Shown: one piece after another, positions 6,962-15,626 of the stretch
Layout of the letters: each line of letters opens with the position of its first letter
Position numbering within the stretch: the first letter of the stretch is position 1
Assembly: GCF_027921765.1 (NCBI RefSeq)
Contig: NZ_BSEJ01000013.1
Coordinates: 1 to 64,000, forward strand
Reading direction: 5' to 3'
DNA length: 64,000 bases
Source of the DNA: Microbacterium barkeri
Lineage (GTDB): Bacteria; Actinomycetota; Actinomycetes; Actinomycetales; Microbacteriaceae
The notes under the pieces: model-generated
Told to the model about the DNA's origin: nothing
Seen by the model: the letters and a program-made list of their open reading frames with translations, nothing else
Database searches by the model: none
Position numbers and translations under genes: made by a program

Positions 6962-8344
6962 TCAGTCGCCGCCGCCGAACTCGCTCACGGGCGCCATGTC
7001 GGCGAAGCGCGAGTAGTGGCCCTGGAACGCGACCTCGATGTTGGCGGTCGGGCCGTTGCGGTGCTTCGCGACGATGATCTCGGCGCCGCCCGGGTTGTCG
7101 TTCTTGTCGTACACCGACGGACGGTGCAGCAGCATCACCATGTCGGCGTCCTGCTCGATCGAGCCCGACTCGCGCAGGTCGCTCACCTGAGGCCGCTTGT
7201 CCTGACGCTGCTCGGGCCCTCGGTTCAGCTGCGACAGCGCGATGACCGGCACCTGGATCTCCTTCGCGAGCAGCTTGAGGGCACGCGAGAACTCCGACAC
7301 CTCCTGCTGACGCGACTCGACCTTCTTGCCGCTCGTCATGAGCTGGAGGTAGTCGATGATGACCATCTTGAGCCCGGCACGCTGCTTGAGCCGCCGGCAC
7401 TTCGCGCGGATCTCGACGAGCGTCATGTTCGGGCTGTCGTCGATGTACAGCGGCGCGTCGTTGATGCGTCCGCGCGTCGCGGCGACGGTCGTCCAGTCGC
7501 GCGAGTCGAGCGTGCCCTTTCGCATCGACTGCAGAGGGATGGCGCCTTCCGCGCTGAGCAGGCGCATCGCGATCTCGCTGCGCCCCATCTCGAGCGAGAA
7601 GAAGATCGTCGGCATGTCGTTCTTGATCGCCGCCGCGCGCGCGAAGTCGAGGGCGAGGGTCGACTTTCCCATCGCGGGTCGCGCCGCAATGATGATCATC
7701 TGCCCACCGTGGAGGCCGTTCGTGAGCTGATCGAGCTCGCTGAACCCGGTCGGGATGCCGGTCATCTGGCCGTCGCGACCGCGCGCGGCCTCGATCTCGT
7801 CGACGGCCGCGTCGACTGCAACCGTGAGCGGCACGTAGTCCTCGGTCTGCTCGGTGCCCGTGACGTTGTAGATCTCGGCCTGAGCCGCGTTGACGAGCTC
7901 GACGGCCTCGCCCTGGCCCTGATAGCCCATCTGCGCGATCTTCGTGCCCGCGTCGACGAGTCGGCGCAGCAGGGCGCGCTCCGACACGATGCCCGCGTAG
8001 TAGCCCGCGTTCGCGGCCGTCGGCACGATCGACGTCAGCGAGTGCAGGTAGTCGGCCCCGCCCGCGCGCTGGAGGTCGCCCGTCTTGATGAGCTCGTCGG
8101 TCACGGCAACGACATCGGTCGGCTCGCCGTGCGAGTAGAGCGAGAGGATGGCCTCGAAGATCACCTCGTGCTTCGGCACGTAGAAGTCGGGGCCGCGCAG
8201 GGTCTCGATGACATCGGCCACCGCGTCCTTCGACAGGAGCATGCCGCCCAGCGTGCTCTGCTCCGCGATGACGTCGTGCGGCGGGGTCCTGTCGCGTTCC
8301 CGAGGCCCCCCGAGACGGTCCTCCCCGATTTCAGCGATCGACAC
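6962..8344 (-). CDS. dnaB: Replicative DNA helicase DnaB
   Basis: 460-residue hexameric replicative helicase that unwinds DNA ahead of the polymerase. The N-terminal DnaB_N primase-binding domain (residues about 25-130: EQSTLGGMLLSKDAVADVIE) is followed by the RecA-like motor. Walker A is ARPAMGKST (about 220), Walker B is MVIIDYLQLM (about 330), and the SRQQEVSEFSRALKLLAKE and RESGSIEQDAD motifs follow. Length is normal and no intein interrupts the motor, although DnaB is a common intein host in actinobacteria. The start has GAGGAGG about 10 bases upstream. It lies downstream of the rpsF-ssb-rpsR-rplI operon on the same strand, the usual actinobacterial order, behind a 415-base gap with a strong hairpin. 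Confidence 0.98.
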   Translation of the reverse strand: MSIAEIGEDRLGGPRERDRTPPHDVIAEQSTLGGMLLSKDAVADVIETLRGPDFYVPKHEVIFEAILSLYSHGEPTDVVAVTDELIKTGDLQRAGGADYLHSLTSIVPTAANAGYYAGIVSERALLRRLVDAGTKIAQMGYQGQGEAVELVNAAQAEIYNVTGTEQTEDYVPLTVAVDAAVDEIEAARGRDGQMTGIPTGFSELDQLTNGLHGGQMIIIAARPAMGKSTLALDFARAAAIKNDMPTIFFSLEMGRSEIAMRLLSAEGAIPLQSMRKGTLDSRDWTTVAATRGRINDAPLYIDDSPNMTLVEIRAKCRRLKQRAGLKMVIIDYLQLMTSGKKVESRQQEVSEFSRALKLLAKEIQVPVIALSQLNRGPEQRQDKRPQVSDLRESGSIEQDADMVMLLHRPSVYDKNDNPGGAEIIVAKHRNGPTANIEVAFQGHYSRFADMAPVSEFGGGD

Positions 8345-8759
8345 GCGCCCTCCTCTTCCGTTCCCCCGCGGGGGTGATCTGCTTCATGACACCAGCGACC
8401 ACCGACACCGCCCTGACGAGGCTATGGGCAGCCATCGGCACCTTCAACGCGGCCTGTGGATAACTCTGTGGAGGGCCTGCGCAAAACGCCGTGGAGAGTG
8501 TGGAATCGCCCTGTGGAGAGAAGAGACTCGCCCGGGAGATCTCTCCACCGAAACGCCGCCTGACCTGGGTATCCCGTTTCACACACCCTGTGGATGGATG
8601 TGTGATTAAAGGAGCACTTGAAGGTTTGTGGTAGGCCGTTCGAACTGTGTACAGCGACGCCTCCGAGAGTCCGATATGACGGCCAGGAGACCCCGTCGCG
8701 AACACGACGAAGCGGCGCGGAGCCGATGGCTCCGCGCCGCTTCCGGCGTTCGCGAGAAC
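8345..8759. other. Intergenic region rplI-dnaB with a DnaA-box cluster
   Basis: A 415-base non-coding stretch. It holds a perfect DnaA-box complement TGTGGATAA (8455-8463). Partial matches in the same orientation lie at 8467 (TGTGGAGGG), 8499 (TGTGGAATC), 8512 (TGTGGAGAG) and 8589 (TGTGGATGG). The end next to rplI holds the terminator at 8709-8743. The dnaB promoter must lie here but I could not fix it. There is no dnaA or dnaN in the window, so calling this an origin would be unwarranted. Confidence 0.5.
8709..8743 (-). terminator. Terminator of the rpsF-rplI operon
   Basis: A perfect 16-bp stem (8709-8724 with 8728-8743) around a 3-base loop begins 16 bases after the rplI stop. It lacks a clear T-run. 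Confidence 0.75.
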
Positions 8760-9215
8760 TTACTTCTTGAGCGCGACGACCTGCAGCGAGATGACCGCGG
8801 TCACCTCGTCGTGCAGACGCACGAGCGCCTCGTGGTCGCCGACGGCCTTGATGGGCGACGGGACCGTGATGGTGCGCTTGTCCAGCTGGCCAAGACCGGC
8901 CTCCGCCACCGCGTTCGCGATGTCGGCCGGCTTGACCGAGCCGAACAGACGACCCTCGGCGCCGGCCTTGACCGACAGGCGCACGCGGGCGTTCTCGAGG
9001 GTGTTCTTCAGGGCGACGGCGTCGTCGTGCGTCGCGATGGCACGAGCCTCGCGGGCCGCGCGGATGTCCGCGACCTGCTTCTCGCCACCGCGGCTCCACG
9101 CCACCGCGAAGCCCTGGGGGATGAGGTAGTTACGGGCGTAGCCGTCCTTGACCTCGACCACGTCTCCGGCGCTGCCCAGGCCGTCGACCTCGTTCGTGAG
9201 AATCAGCTTCGACAT
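8760..9215 (-). CDS. rplI: 50S ribosomal protein L9
   Basis: 151-residue large-subunit protein L9, which binds 23S rRNA at the base of the L1 stalk and helps keep the reading frame. The N-terminal globular domain contains the conserved [18 protein letters not shown], followed by the long central helix ([20 protein letters not shown]) and the C-terminal rRNA-binding domain (LGQLDKRTI to the final VVALKK). Normal length. Last gene of the ribosomal operon, 9 bases after rpsR, followed by a strong hairpin. Confidence 0.98.
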   Translation of the reverse strand: MSKLILTNEVDGLGSAGDVVEVKDGYARNYLIPQGFAVAWSRGGEKQVADIRAAREARAIATHDDAVALKNTLENARVRLSVKAGAEGRLFGSVKPADIANAVAEAGLGQLDKRTITVPSPIKAVGDHEALVRLHDEVTAVISLQVVALKK

Positions 9216-9224
9216 GGGTGCTCC

Positions 9225-9479
9225 TTAGCGGCCAGCGCCTGCGTAGGGCAGGAGCGCCATCTCGCGCGCGTTCTTGATCGCACGGGCGATCAGACGCTGC
9301 TCCTGCACCGAGACACCGGTGATACGACGGGCGCGGATCTTGCCGCGCTCCGAGATGAACTTGCGAAGGGTCGCGACGTCCTTGTAGTCAATGACGCCGA
9401 CCCGGATCGACTTCGCGGGAGCGGCGTTCTTCGCGCCCTTCCGCGGCTTGCGGCGGTCGCCGCTCGACTTTCCAGCCAT
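9225..9479 (-). CDS. rpsR: 30S ribosomal protein S18
   Basis: 84-residue small-subunit protein S18, partner of S6 on the 30S platform. The conserved core is [20 protein letters not shown], then [18 protein letters not shown] and ALLPYA. The N-terminus ([17 protein letters not shown]) is basic and long, as in actinobacteria. No Cys-rich zinc motif is present, so this is the zinc-independent form. It lies between ssb (30-base gap) and rplI (9-base gap) on one transcript. Confidence 0.98.
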   Translation of the reverse strand: MAGKSSGDRRKPRKGAKNAAPAKSIRVGVIDYKDVATLRKFISERGKIRARRITGVSVQEQRLIARAIKNAREMALLPYAGAGR

Positions 9480-9509
9480 GTTGGGTCCTTTGAAAGTGTG
9501 AGTTCTGAA

Positions 9510-10070
9510 TCAGAACGGGGTGTCGTCCGAGAACGACCCCGGGGTGCTCCATGCATCGGCGCCGGACTGGCCGGGTGTCGCCCAGGGCTCCTCCGAGACC
9601 TGCTGCTGCGGGCGCTGCTGCTGGCCGTAGCCGCCGCCAGCGCTGCCGCCGCCGTAGTTCCCGCCGACGGCGTTGTTCCCGCCGCCGTAGTTGCCGCCGC
9701 CGCTCGATGCGGCGCGGGTCACCTGTGCCGTCGCGTAGCGCAGCGAGGGGCCGATCTCGTCGACCTCGAGCTCGATGGAGGTGCGGCGTTCGCCCTCCTT
9801 CGTCTCGTAGGAGCGCTGACGCAGACGGCCCTGCGCGATGACGCGCATGCCCTTCGTCAGCGATCCGGCGACGTGCTCGGCGAACTCGCGCCACACGCTG
9901 GCACGGAGGAACAGGGCTTCGCCGTCCTTCCACTCGCCGGACGCGCGATCGAAGTTGCGCGGCGTCGAGGCGATCGTGAAGTTCGCCACGGGCAGGCCGT
10001 TCTGCGTGTAGCGCAGCTCGGGGTCAGCCGTGAGGTTCCCCACGACGGTGATGACGGTTTCGCCAGCCAT
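9510..10070 (-). CDS. ssb: Single-stranded DNA-binding protein
   Basis: 186-residue SSB that coats single-stranded DNA in replication and repair. The OB-fold (residues 1-110) begins [19 protein letters not shown] and includes [20 protein letters not shown] and [21 protein letters not shown] glycine/asparagine/glutamine-rich flexible linker follows (about 118-160). The tail ends DDTPF, the acidic tip that recruits partner proteins. It begins 6 bases after rpsF, as is standard. Confidence 0.98.
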   Translation of the reverse strand: MAGETVITVVGNLTADPELRYTQNGLPVANFTIASTPRNFDRASGEWKDGEALFLRASVWREFAEHVAGSLTKGMRVIAQGRLRQRSYETKEGERRTSIELEVDEIGPSLRYATAQVTRAASSGGGNYGGGNNAVGGNYGGGSAGGGYGQQQRPQQQVSEEPWATPGQSGADAWSTPGSFSDDTPF

Positions 10071-10076
10071 GGTGCG

Positions 10077-10439
10077 TTAGGCCTTCGCCGCCGTCTTGCG
10101 AGCCGCCTTCTCCTCGGCGCGCTTCGCCTCGGCAGCCACCAGGGCGATGGCCTCCTCGGCGCGCAGCACCTTGGTGCGCATGATCAGCTCGTTGAGCTTG
10201 AGCTGGCGGTCGAGCTCGACCGTCGCCTCGCTCGTCGCGGTGAAGTTGACGACGGCGTAGATGCCCTCGTTCTTCTTCTGGATCTCGTATGCCAGACGGC
10301 GCTTGCCCCAGATGTCGACGTTCTCGATCGATCCACCGCGCTCGGTGATGACCGACAGGAACTTGTCGAGGTGTGCGGGGACCTGGCGCTCGTCGACCTC
10401 AGGCTGGATGATCACCATGAGTTCGTACTGGTGCGTCAC
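10077..10439 (-). CDS. rpsF: 30S ribosomal protein S6
   Basis: 120-residue S6, which assembles with S18 onto 16S rRNA. Conserved elements are [37 protein letters not shown] and [13 protein letters not shown]; a basic Ala/Lys tail closes it. Translation starts at GTG 10439 with GAAGGAGG 6-7 bases upstream. First gene of the rpsF-ssb-rpsR-rplI operon. A hairpin in the leader (10468-10486) may be an S6:S18 feedback site. Confidence 0.98.
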   Translation of the reverse strand: MTHQYELMVIIQPEVDERQVPAHLDKFLSVITERGGSIENVDIWGKRRLAYEIQKKNEGIYAVVNFTATSEATVELDRQLKLNELIMRTKVLRAEEAIALVAAEAKRAEEKAARKTAAKA

Positions 10440-10467
10440 TTACCCACCTCCTTCGGACTTGAACGGA

Positions 10468-10486
10468 TGCCGGGCATTTCCCGGCA
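10468..10486 (-). promoter_or_regulatory. Hairpin in the rpsF leader, candidate S6:S18 site
   Basis: A 7-bp stem (10468-10474 with 10480-10486) around a 5-base loop lies 29 bases before the rpsF start, with CCG triplets just downstream in the mRNA. S6:S18 autoregulatory leaders with a CCG box are known in several bacterial phyla; the resemblance here is loose. Confidence 0.3.
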
Positions 10487-10553
10487 CCAGGAGGGTGTGT
10501 TGCACGTTGTGCGGACGTGATCGCAGACAGGGCTGCCGTCGCACAACCTTCAT

Positions 10554-10583
10554 AGCGTACCCGATCCGAGGGCGAAGACCCAA
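10554..10583 (-). promoter_or_regulatory. Candidate promoter of the rpsF operon
   Basis: Reading the minus strand: TTGGGT (10583-10578), an 18-base spacer and TACGCT (10559-10554), about 115 bases before the rpsF start. The -10 has the TANNNT form usual in actinobacteria. The rest of the 341-base gap up to 10780 shows no gene. Confidence 0.4.
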
Positions 10584-10780
10584 GCCCCCTTCCTGCGCCG
10601 GCGCGCTCCCCGGGCACTTCCTCCCGCGAACTCCCGCCTCTTCGTCCCGGGGAAGGAGCTCGATACACCGCTGGATGCCACGGCATCCGTTGACGCCGCG
10701 CGCGGCCCGTCGCTAGACCGGAGGCAGAACGCCCGTCCGGGATCGTCTCGCTCGGGCCGACGAAGGGGGAGGTACAGACC

Positions 10781-11575
10781 ATGGACTGGTCCGGAATCAC
10801 CGCAGGGATCGGCGACATGCTCGCCGGTGTCGGGAGCTTCATCCTGCAGCTCATCGTTTTCCTCGTCATCCTGCTGATCGGATGGCTCATCGCGAAGAGC
10901 ATCGCCAAGGCGCTCGAGTACCTCTTCAAGAGGATCGGATTCCAGCGGCTGCTCGACAAGGCCGGCATCACGAAGCTGCTCGCGCCGACGGGCATCGACC
11001 CGCTGACGCTCGTCGTCAAGCTCGTGTACTACTTCGTGCTCCTCATCGCGCTGCTGCTCGCGCTGGGCGCGTTCGGCCCTGACAACCCCGTGTCCGGGAT
11101 CGTCACCGAGATCATCAGCTGGCTGCCTCGCGTGCTCGTCGCGGTCGTGATCGTCATCGTCGTCGCCGCGATCGCGAACTTCGTCGGCGACCTCATGCGG
11201 CCCGCGCTCGCGAGGTTCCGCTTCGGGTCGATCCTCACGAAGATCGTCGTCATCTCGATCATCGCCATGGGCGTCATCGCCGCGCTCAACCAGATCGGCA
11301 TCGCCGTCACGGTGACCATGCCCATCCTCGTCGCCGTGCTCGCCGCCATCGTCGGCATCGCGATCGTCGGCATCGGCGGAGGGCTCATCGCCCCGATGCG
11401 CTCGCGCTGGGAGAAGTGGCTCGGCGCCGTCGAGGGCGAGCTGGGCAAGGCCGACACGACGGCCGCGACGTCGATGCCCGGACCGTCGAGCACCGCGCCG
11501 GCGACCCGTCGCGAGGCGACGACCCTTCCGCCCGAGCCGGGCACGCAGCTGCCGCCGCAGCCGCCCGCCGTCTGA
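10781..11575 (+). CDS. Membrane protein with TM-helix repeats (MscS-associated type)
   Basis: 264-residue integral membrane protein with five predicted helices (about residues 18-42, 78-98, 110-135, 150-170, 175-205). The repeated pattern of a helix followed by an amphipathic segment (IGWLIAKSIAKALEYLFKRI, WLPRVLVAVVIVIVVAAIAN) resembles the conserved TM_helix repeat domain found alone or fused to mechanosensitive channels. It lacks the MscS beta-domain, so channel function is not shown. A proline/threonine-rich cytoplasmic tail ends the protein. Monocistronic, with a hairpin 36 bases after the stop. Confidence 0.75.
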   Translation: MDWSGITAGIGDMLAGVGSFILQLIVFLVILLIGWLIAKSIAKALEYLFKRIGFQRLLDKAGITKLLAPTGIDPLTLVVKLVYYFVLLIALLLALGAFGPDNPVSGIVTEIISWLPRVLVAVVIVIVVAAIANFVGDLMRPALARFRFGSILTKIVVISIIAMGVIAALNQIGIAVTVTMPILVAVLAAIVGIAIVGIGGGLIAPMRSRWEKWLGAVEGELGKADTTAATSMPGPSSTAPATRREATTLPPEPGTQLPPQPPAV

Positions 11576-11610
11576 GCGGACCCGCCGGCGCGCTCGGTCG
11601 CGTCGGCACG

Positions 11611-11654
11611 GATGCCGCGGCTCGATCATCGGGGGACGATCGGGTCGCGGCATC
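11611..11654. terminator. Bidirectional hairpin between convergent genes
   Basis: GATGCCGCG (11611-11619) pairs with CGCGGCATC (11646-11654), with further GATC-containing pairing inside. It lies between the TM-helix gene and the end of the phn operon. Confidence 0.55.
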
Positions 11655-11755
11655 CGCATGCGAGCGAGACACCCGGCGCACGCACCGCGAGCAGCGGCGG
11701 TTCCGGCGCGCGCACCGCGCGCTCAGCAGCGGCGCCGGCGGATGGCCGCGGGCGG

Positions 11756-12481
11756 CTACGCGCGGAGGCGGCGGCGCAGCGCGGCGACGGTCTCGGGAGT
11801 GCCGCCCGCCGCGAGGAACCACGCCTCGGCGCCGCCTCGCGAGGCCAGGTCGTCGAGGAACCCCTCCATCGCCGCCGCCGGCGCCGACAGGATCTCCTTC
11901 GGGATGTCGAGCGCGAGCTGCGCGCCGGCGGTCCGCGCCGCGACCGTGCGCCGCGCGCGGGCGTGCACGTGCGGCATGTTCTCGGCCGTGCGGACGTAGT
12001 CCGCGACGATCTCGTCGTCCGGCACGCCGACGAGGGCGAGGGCGAGCGCGACCGTGACTCCCGTCCGGTCCTTCCCTGCCGTGCAGTGGACGAGCACGAG
12101 GCCATCCGCCCGGGCGATCTCCTCGATCGCGCGCACAAGGAGCACCGCGGCCTCGCCCTCGAGCATCGAGGCGTACATCCCGCCCAGCCCCGCGCGCAGG
12201 AACGCCGCGACGTCCTCCTCGTCGGCGTCCATGGTGGCGCGGCCGCCCAGGAGCGGCAGGTCCACGACCCGGCACACGCCGAGCAGCGGATGGTCCTCGC
12301 TCTTCTCGGCGTCGTCGCGGAGGTCGACGACGACGGCGGGGGGCCACTCCCCCACCTCGGGGGCGTCGTCGCCCGAGTGCGGGGCATCGCTGCGCAGAAG
12401 CACGCCCGGCCGCACGCGCGCGGTCGACGATGCGACGTCGCGGAGGTTCACCAGGCCTCGGGGGATCTCGCGGATGCTCAT
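11756..12481 (-). CDS. Tyrosine phosphatase family protein (phn operon, second copy)
   Basis: 241-residue protein of the bacterial tyrosine phosphatase family (Y_phosphatase3 type). The P-loop is VHCTAGKDRTGV (about residues 130-140), supplying the nucleophilic Cys and phosphate-binding Arg. The family's N-terminal LVNLRDV and RPGVLLRSDAP motifs are present, as is VVVDLRDD with the general-acid region. The start at 12481 overlaps the TetR stop (ATGA), so translation is coupled. It is the last gene of phnD-phnC-phnE-phosphatase-tetR-phosphatase. A role in releasing phosphate from an imported organophosphorus compound, or in signalling, is inference. Confidence 0.88.
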   Translation of the reverse strand: MSIREIPRGLVNLRDVASSTARVRPGVLLRSDAPHSGDDAPEVGEWPPAVVVDLRDDAEKSEDHPLLGVCRVVDLPLLGGRATMDADEEDVAAFLRAGLGGMYASMLEGEAAVLLVRAIEEIARADGLVLVHCTAGKDRTGVTVALALALVGVPDDEIVADYVRTAENMPHVHARARRTVAARTAGAQLALDIPKEILSAPAAAMEGFLDDLASRGGAEAWFLAAGGTPETVAALRRRLRA

Positions 12482-13185
12482 TCGTCCTCCTCGTGGGCGG
12501 CGTCGGCGGCCGGAGGGTCTGCGGCCATCCCCCGCCAGGCTACGCGGACGGCGTTCTCGCAGCGCGCGACGGCGGCGGGATCGTCGAAGTTCACACCCCG
12601 CACGACGAACTGATAGTAGAAGACGCCGTTGATGAGGTCGATGCACGCGTCGATGTCGAGATCGTCACGCAGCTCGCCCCGGCGGACGCCCTCCGCGAGG
12701 AGCGCGGCGACACCGCCGCGCCGTCGCGCGACGTGCGAGCGCCAGTACGCCTGCGCGAGCTTGCGGTCCGTCATCGCGAGCCGCAGCCGCAGCCGGAAGC
12801 GCTCCTCCGTGTAGCCCGGCCCCGCCGATCCGGTCGTGTACGCCGCGAGGAGCGCCGCGAGCAGGTCGTCGCCCAGCGGGATGCGCGGCGCCTCGCGCCC
12901 GACATCGAGGGCCGCCGCGAGCAGATCAGTCATGCTCGGCCACCGCCGGTAGAGCGCGGCGCGGCTGACGCCGCTCAGCTCGACGACCCTGCTGACGGTC
13001 ACCTCCTCGCCGCGCTCGAGCAGCTCGACCGCGGCGGCGAGGATCCGCGCGTCGTGTCCCTCGGCACGCGGGCGTCCGGGCCGTCGAGCAGGCGTCCCGC
13101 CGCCCTCCGTCGAGATCCCGCTCCGCTCAGCACGACGAGCGGATGGCGCGGCGCCGGCCTGCACGGAGGCTGCGGTCGTGCTCAT
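12478..13185 (-). CDS. TetR-family regulator of the phn operon
   Basis: 235-residue TetR/AcrR-type repressor. The N-terminal 40 residues are a basic disordered extension (RRPGRPRAEGHD). The helix-turn-helix follows: ARILAAAVELLERG, VSRVVELSGVSRAALYRRWP. The remaining helices form the ligand-binding domain (LINGVFYYQFVVRGVNF near the end). It is joined by ATGA overlaps to the phosphatase genes on both sides. A palindrome upstream of phnD (16547-16586) is a plausible operator. The ligand is unknown. Confidence 0.9.
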   Translation of the reverse strand: MSTTAASVQAGAAPSARRAERSGISTEGGGTPARRPGRPRAEGHDARILAAAVELLERGEEVTVSRVVELSGVSRAALYRRWPSMTDLLAAALDVGREAPRIPLGDDLLAALLAAYTTGSAGPGYTEERFRLRLRLAMTDRKLAQAYWRSHVARRRGGVAALLAEGVRRGELRDDLDIDACIDLINGVFYYQFVVRGVNFDDPAAVARCENAVRVAWRGMAADPPAADAAHEEDE

Positions 13186-13946
13186 GCGGCGAGCGCGCGC
13201 TCGCGCAGACGGCCGATGAGCGCGTCGGTGAGGCCGGCAGCGCGGAGCGGAGCGAGCGGATCCCCGTGGCGCGTCGTGAGCGCGCCGAGCAGGCCGCGCA
13301 TGGGCGCCGGCGAGAACTCGGCGCGAGCGGCCGCGCGGGCCGCGTCATCGAGATCGAGCCCGTATCGCGCCATGAGCGGCTGCATGATCGGCGCGATCCG
13401 CCGCATGATCGCTGCGGCGTTCTCGCCCGTGCGGGCGTAGTCCGCGACGATGTCGTCCGGCTCGGCGCCGAGCGTCAGCAGGATCGCCGCCGCGAGCACC
13501 CCCGTGCGGTCCTGCCCGGCGGCGCAGTGGAACGCGACCGTTCCGGGGGTGTACGCGATGATCGCGAGCGCCGTGACGATCTGCGCGGCGGCGCCCTCGA
13601 ACATCCGCACGTACATGCCCGCGAACGACGACTGGTCGAGCTCGATGTCGTCGATGCCGTCGCCGATCGACGCGAGGAACGGCACGTGGTGGTAGGTCAC
13701 GTCGGCGAGCGCTCCGAACGGCCCGCGGCCCGTGAGCGCCACCTCGTCGGACGAGCGCAGGTCGACCACCGCCCGCAGGCCGGCGGCGACGAGGCGGGCG
13801 GCGTCCTCCTCGGTGACGATCGAGAGGTCGTCGGCGCGGATCGCGAAGCCCTCGCGCACCGCTCCCCCGGCGACGGGGATGCCGCCGAGGTCGCGGAGGT
13901 TGACGGGCGCGGAGAGCGCAATGGCGGGGGCGTCGACGACGGTCAT
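13182..13946 (-). CDS. Tyrosine phosphatase family protein (phn operon, first copy)
   Basis: 254-residue relative of the second phosphatase in this operon. The P-loop is FHCAAGQDRTGVLAA (about residues 138-150), with the family motifs VNLRDLGGIPV, GFAIRADDLS and VVDLRSSDEVA. The two copies differ across most of their length, so this is an old duplication rather than a recent one. Start at 13946 overlaps the phnE stop by 4 bases and the stop overlaps the TetR start by 4. No signal peptide, so it acts in the cytoplasm on whatever PhnDCE imports, or on a phosphoprotein. Confidence 0.88.
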   Translation of the reverse strand: MTVVDAPAIALSAPVNLRDLGGIPVAGGAVREGFAIRADDLSIVTEEDAARLVAAGLRAVVDLRSSDEVALTGRGPFGALADVTYHHVPFLASIGDGIDDIELDQSSFAGMYVRMFEGAAAQIVTALAIIAYTPGTVAFHCAAGQDRTGVLAAAILLTLGAEPDDIVADYARTGENAAAIMRRIAPIMQPLMARYGLDLDDAARAAARAEFSPAPMRGLLGALTTRHGDPLAPLRAAGLTDALIGRLRERALAA

Positions 13947-14821
13947 GTGATCTTCCTTCGGAGGACGGCGCTCGCCTGGTCGATGACCGTGACGAGCACG
14001 ATGATGCAGATGACGATCGCGGAGAGGTGGCCGTAGTCGTACATCTTCATGGCGGTGGTGAGCTCGAGGCCGATGCCGCCCGCCCCGACCATGCCGAGGA
14101 TCGTGGCGCCGCGGACGTTGCCCTCGAACAGGAGCAGCGTGTAGGAGACAAGGAGCGGGGCCGCCTGCGGCAGAACGCCGTACTGCACGACCTGGCGCGG
14201 AGAGGCGCCGACCGCCTGCATCGCGGTGACCGGTCCGCGGTCGACCGACTCCATGGCCTCCGCGAACACCTTGCCGATCGACCCGATCGAGCCGATCGTC
14301 ATCGCGAGGATGCCCGCGAAGGGGCCGAGGCCGACGGCCGAGACGAACATGAGCGCGAACACGAGGTCGGGCAGCGATCGGATGACGTTCATGACCCAGC
14401 GCGTGGGGTAGTACAGCCAGCGCGGGGCGATGTTCGACGCGGCGCCGAACGCGACGACGAGCGACAGCACGGCGCCGAGCACGGTCCCGACGATCGCCAT
14501 CTGCAGGGTCTCCACGAGGAGCTCCGCGATCGTGCCGAACTTGTCCCACGTGGGCGGGAAGAGGCGCGAGAGGAAGGCGCCCATGTTGACGGCGCCCTCG
14601 CCGAGCTTGCCGACGTCGAAGCCCGCACCCGTGAACGACCACACGAGGAGGAGGGCCGCAACGGGCAGCCCGAGCAGGAACCGGGCGCGCGGCACGCGGA
14701 AGGCCCGCTCCATCCGCTCCCGGTCCCGCGGGTCCAGCTGCGGGCTCCGCGGGGCGCGGTCGCGGGCGGCCCTCGCGGAGCCCGAGGCCCGCGCCGTGCG
14801 CTCAGGCGATGCCGTCGACAT
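13943..14821 (-). CDS. phnE: Phosphonate-type ABC transporter permease
   Basis: 292-residue permease of the PhnE family. A basic N-terminus of about 45 residues leads into the first helix (FLLGLPVAALLLVWSF). The binding-protein-dependent core has further helices (LLVETLQMAIVGTVLGAV and others) and the ATPase-coupling EAA-like loop VTAMQAVGASPRQVVQYGVL (about 200-220). The ending VIDQASAVLRRKI is typical of PhnE. It overlaps phnC by 20 bases and the first phosphatase gene by 4. Confidence 0.93.
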   Translation of the reverse strand: MSTASPERTARASGSARAARDRAPRSPQLDPRDRERMERAFRVPRARFLLGLPVAALLLVWSFTGAGFDVGKLGEGAVNMGAFLSRLFPPTWDKFGTIAELLVETLQMAIVGTVLGAVLSLVVAFGAASNIAPRWLYYPTRWVMNVIRSLPDLVFALMFVSAVGLGPFAGILAMTIGSIGSIGKVFAEAMESVDRGPVTAMQAVGASPRQVVQYGVLPQAAPLLVSYTLLLFEGNVRGATILGMVGAGGIGLELTTAMKMYDYGHLSAIVICIIVLVTVIDQASAVLRRKIT

Positions 14822-15626
14822 CCTGCTCCTCCTCGTCGTGCGCGTAGATCGGCTCGAGCGCGGTCGCGTCGAGCTGGGCGGTCGGCGCCGACACGAGCAT
14901 CTCGCCGTGCCGGAGTCCGACGATGCGGTCGGAGTGCGCGAGCGCGAGCGGCATGACGTGCAGGCTCACGAGCACCGGGATGCCGTCCTCGCGGGCGATC
15001 TCATGCAGCAGCTCGAGCACCTGGTGCGACATGCGCGGGTCGAGGGATGCCACCGGCTCGTCGGCGAGGATGACCTTGGGCGCCTGCATGAGGGCGCGCG
15101 CGATCGCGACCCGCTGCTGCTGGCCGCCCGAGAGCGATCGCGCCTCGTCCTGCGCCTTGTGCGCGATGCCGACGCGGTCGAGCAGCTCGAGCGCGCGACG
15201 CCGGTGCGCGCTCGAGAAGCCGCCCACGAGGTTGAGCGGCCCGGCGTCGTGAAGCGCGCCGGTCAGGACGTTCGTGAGCACGCTGAGCCGGCCGACGAGG
15301 TTGAACTGCTGGAACACCTGGCCGACGGACGCGCGCACCTGCCGCAGCTGTCCGCGACGCAGGTTCGCCATGTCGTACCCGCCGACGCGCACCGCGCCAT
15401 CCGTGATGGGCGCGAAGCCCGTGAGGCTCTTCATGAGCGTCGACTTGCCCGAGCCCGACGAGCCGAGCAGCGCGACCATCTCGCCGGGGAAGAGGTCGAG
15501 GTCGACGCCGTCGAGAACCAGCGGGCCGTCTCCGTAGGCGACCTTCAGCCCGCGCACCGAGACGAGCGGCAGCCGCTGGCGCAGCTCGGCCGTGGTCGGC
15601 TCGACGGCCGTGTCCGCGCGGCTCAT
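14802..15626 (-). CDS. phnC: Phosphonate-type ABC transporter ATP-binding protein
   Basis: 274-residue ABC ATPase powering PhnDE. Walker [10 protein letters not shown] (about 52-60), Q-loop in [13 protein letters not shown], signature [12 protein letters not shown] (about 163), Walker [14 protein letters not shown] (about 183) and the switch His in [10 protein letters not shown]. The QFNLV and [16 protein letters not shown] segment is characteristic of PhnC. Its 5' end overlaps phnD by 4 bases (ATGA) and its 3' end overlaps phnE by 20. Confidence 0.95.
   Translation of the reverse strand: MSRADTAVEPTTAELRQRLPLVSVRGLKVAYGDGPLVLDGVDLDLFPGEMVALLGSSGSGKSTLMKSLTGFAPITDGAVRVGGYDMANLRRGQLRQVRASVGQVFQQFNLVGRLSVLTNVLTGALHDAGPLNLVGGFSSAHRRRALELLDRVGIAHKAQDEARSLSGGQQQRVAIARALMQAPKVILADEPVASLDPRMSHQVLELLHEIAREDGIPVLVSLHVMPLALAHSDRIVGLRHGEMLVSAPTAQLDATALEPIYAHDEEEQDVDGIA

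Noticed and set aside
6820..7077. Small frame starting 1 base after the 67-residue gene
   Set aside because: Overlaps the dnaB 3' end by over 100 bases and encodes an Arg-rich shadow-like sequence; no ribosome site.
6962..8344. Intein in DnaB
   Set aside because: Walker A and B regions are continuous and the length is that of an ordinary helicase.
8345..8759. Chromosomal origin (oriC)
   Set aside because: Only one perfect DnaA box, no dnaA or dnaN beside it and no AT-rich unwinding element.
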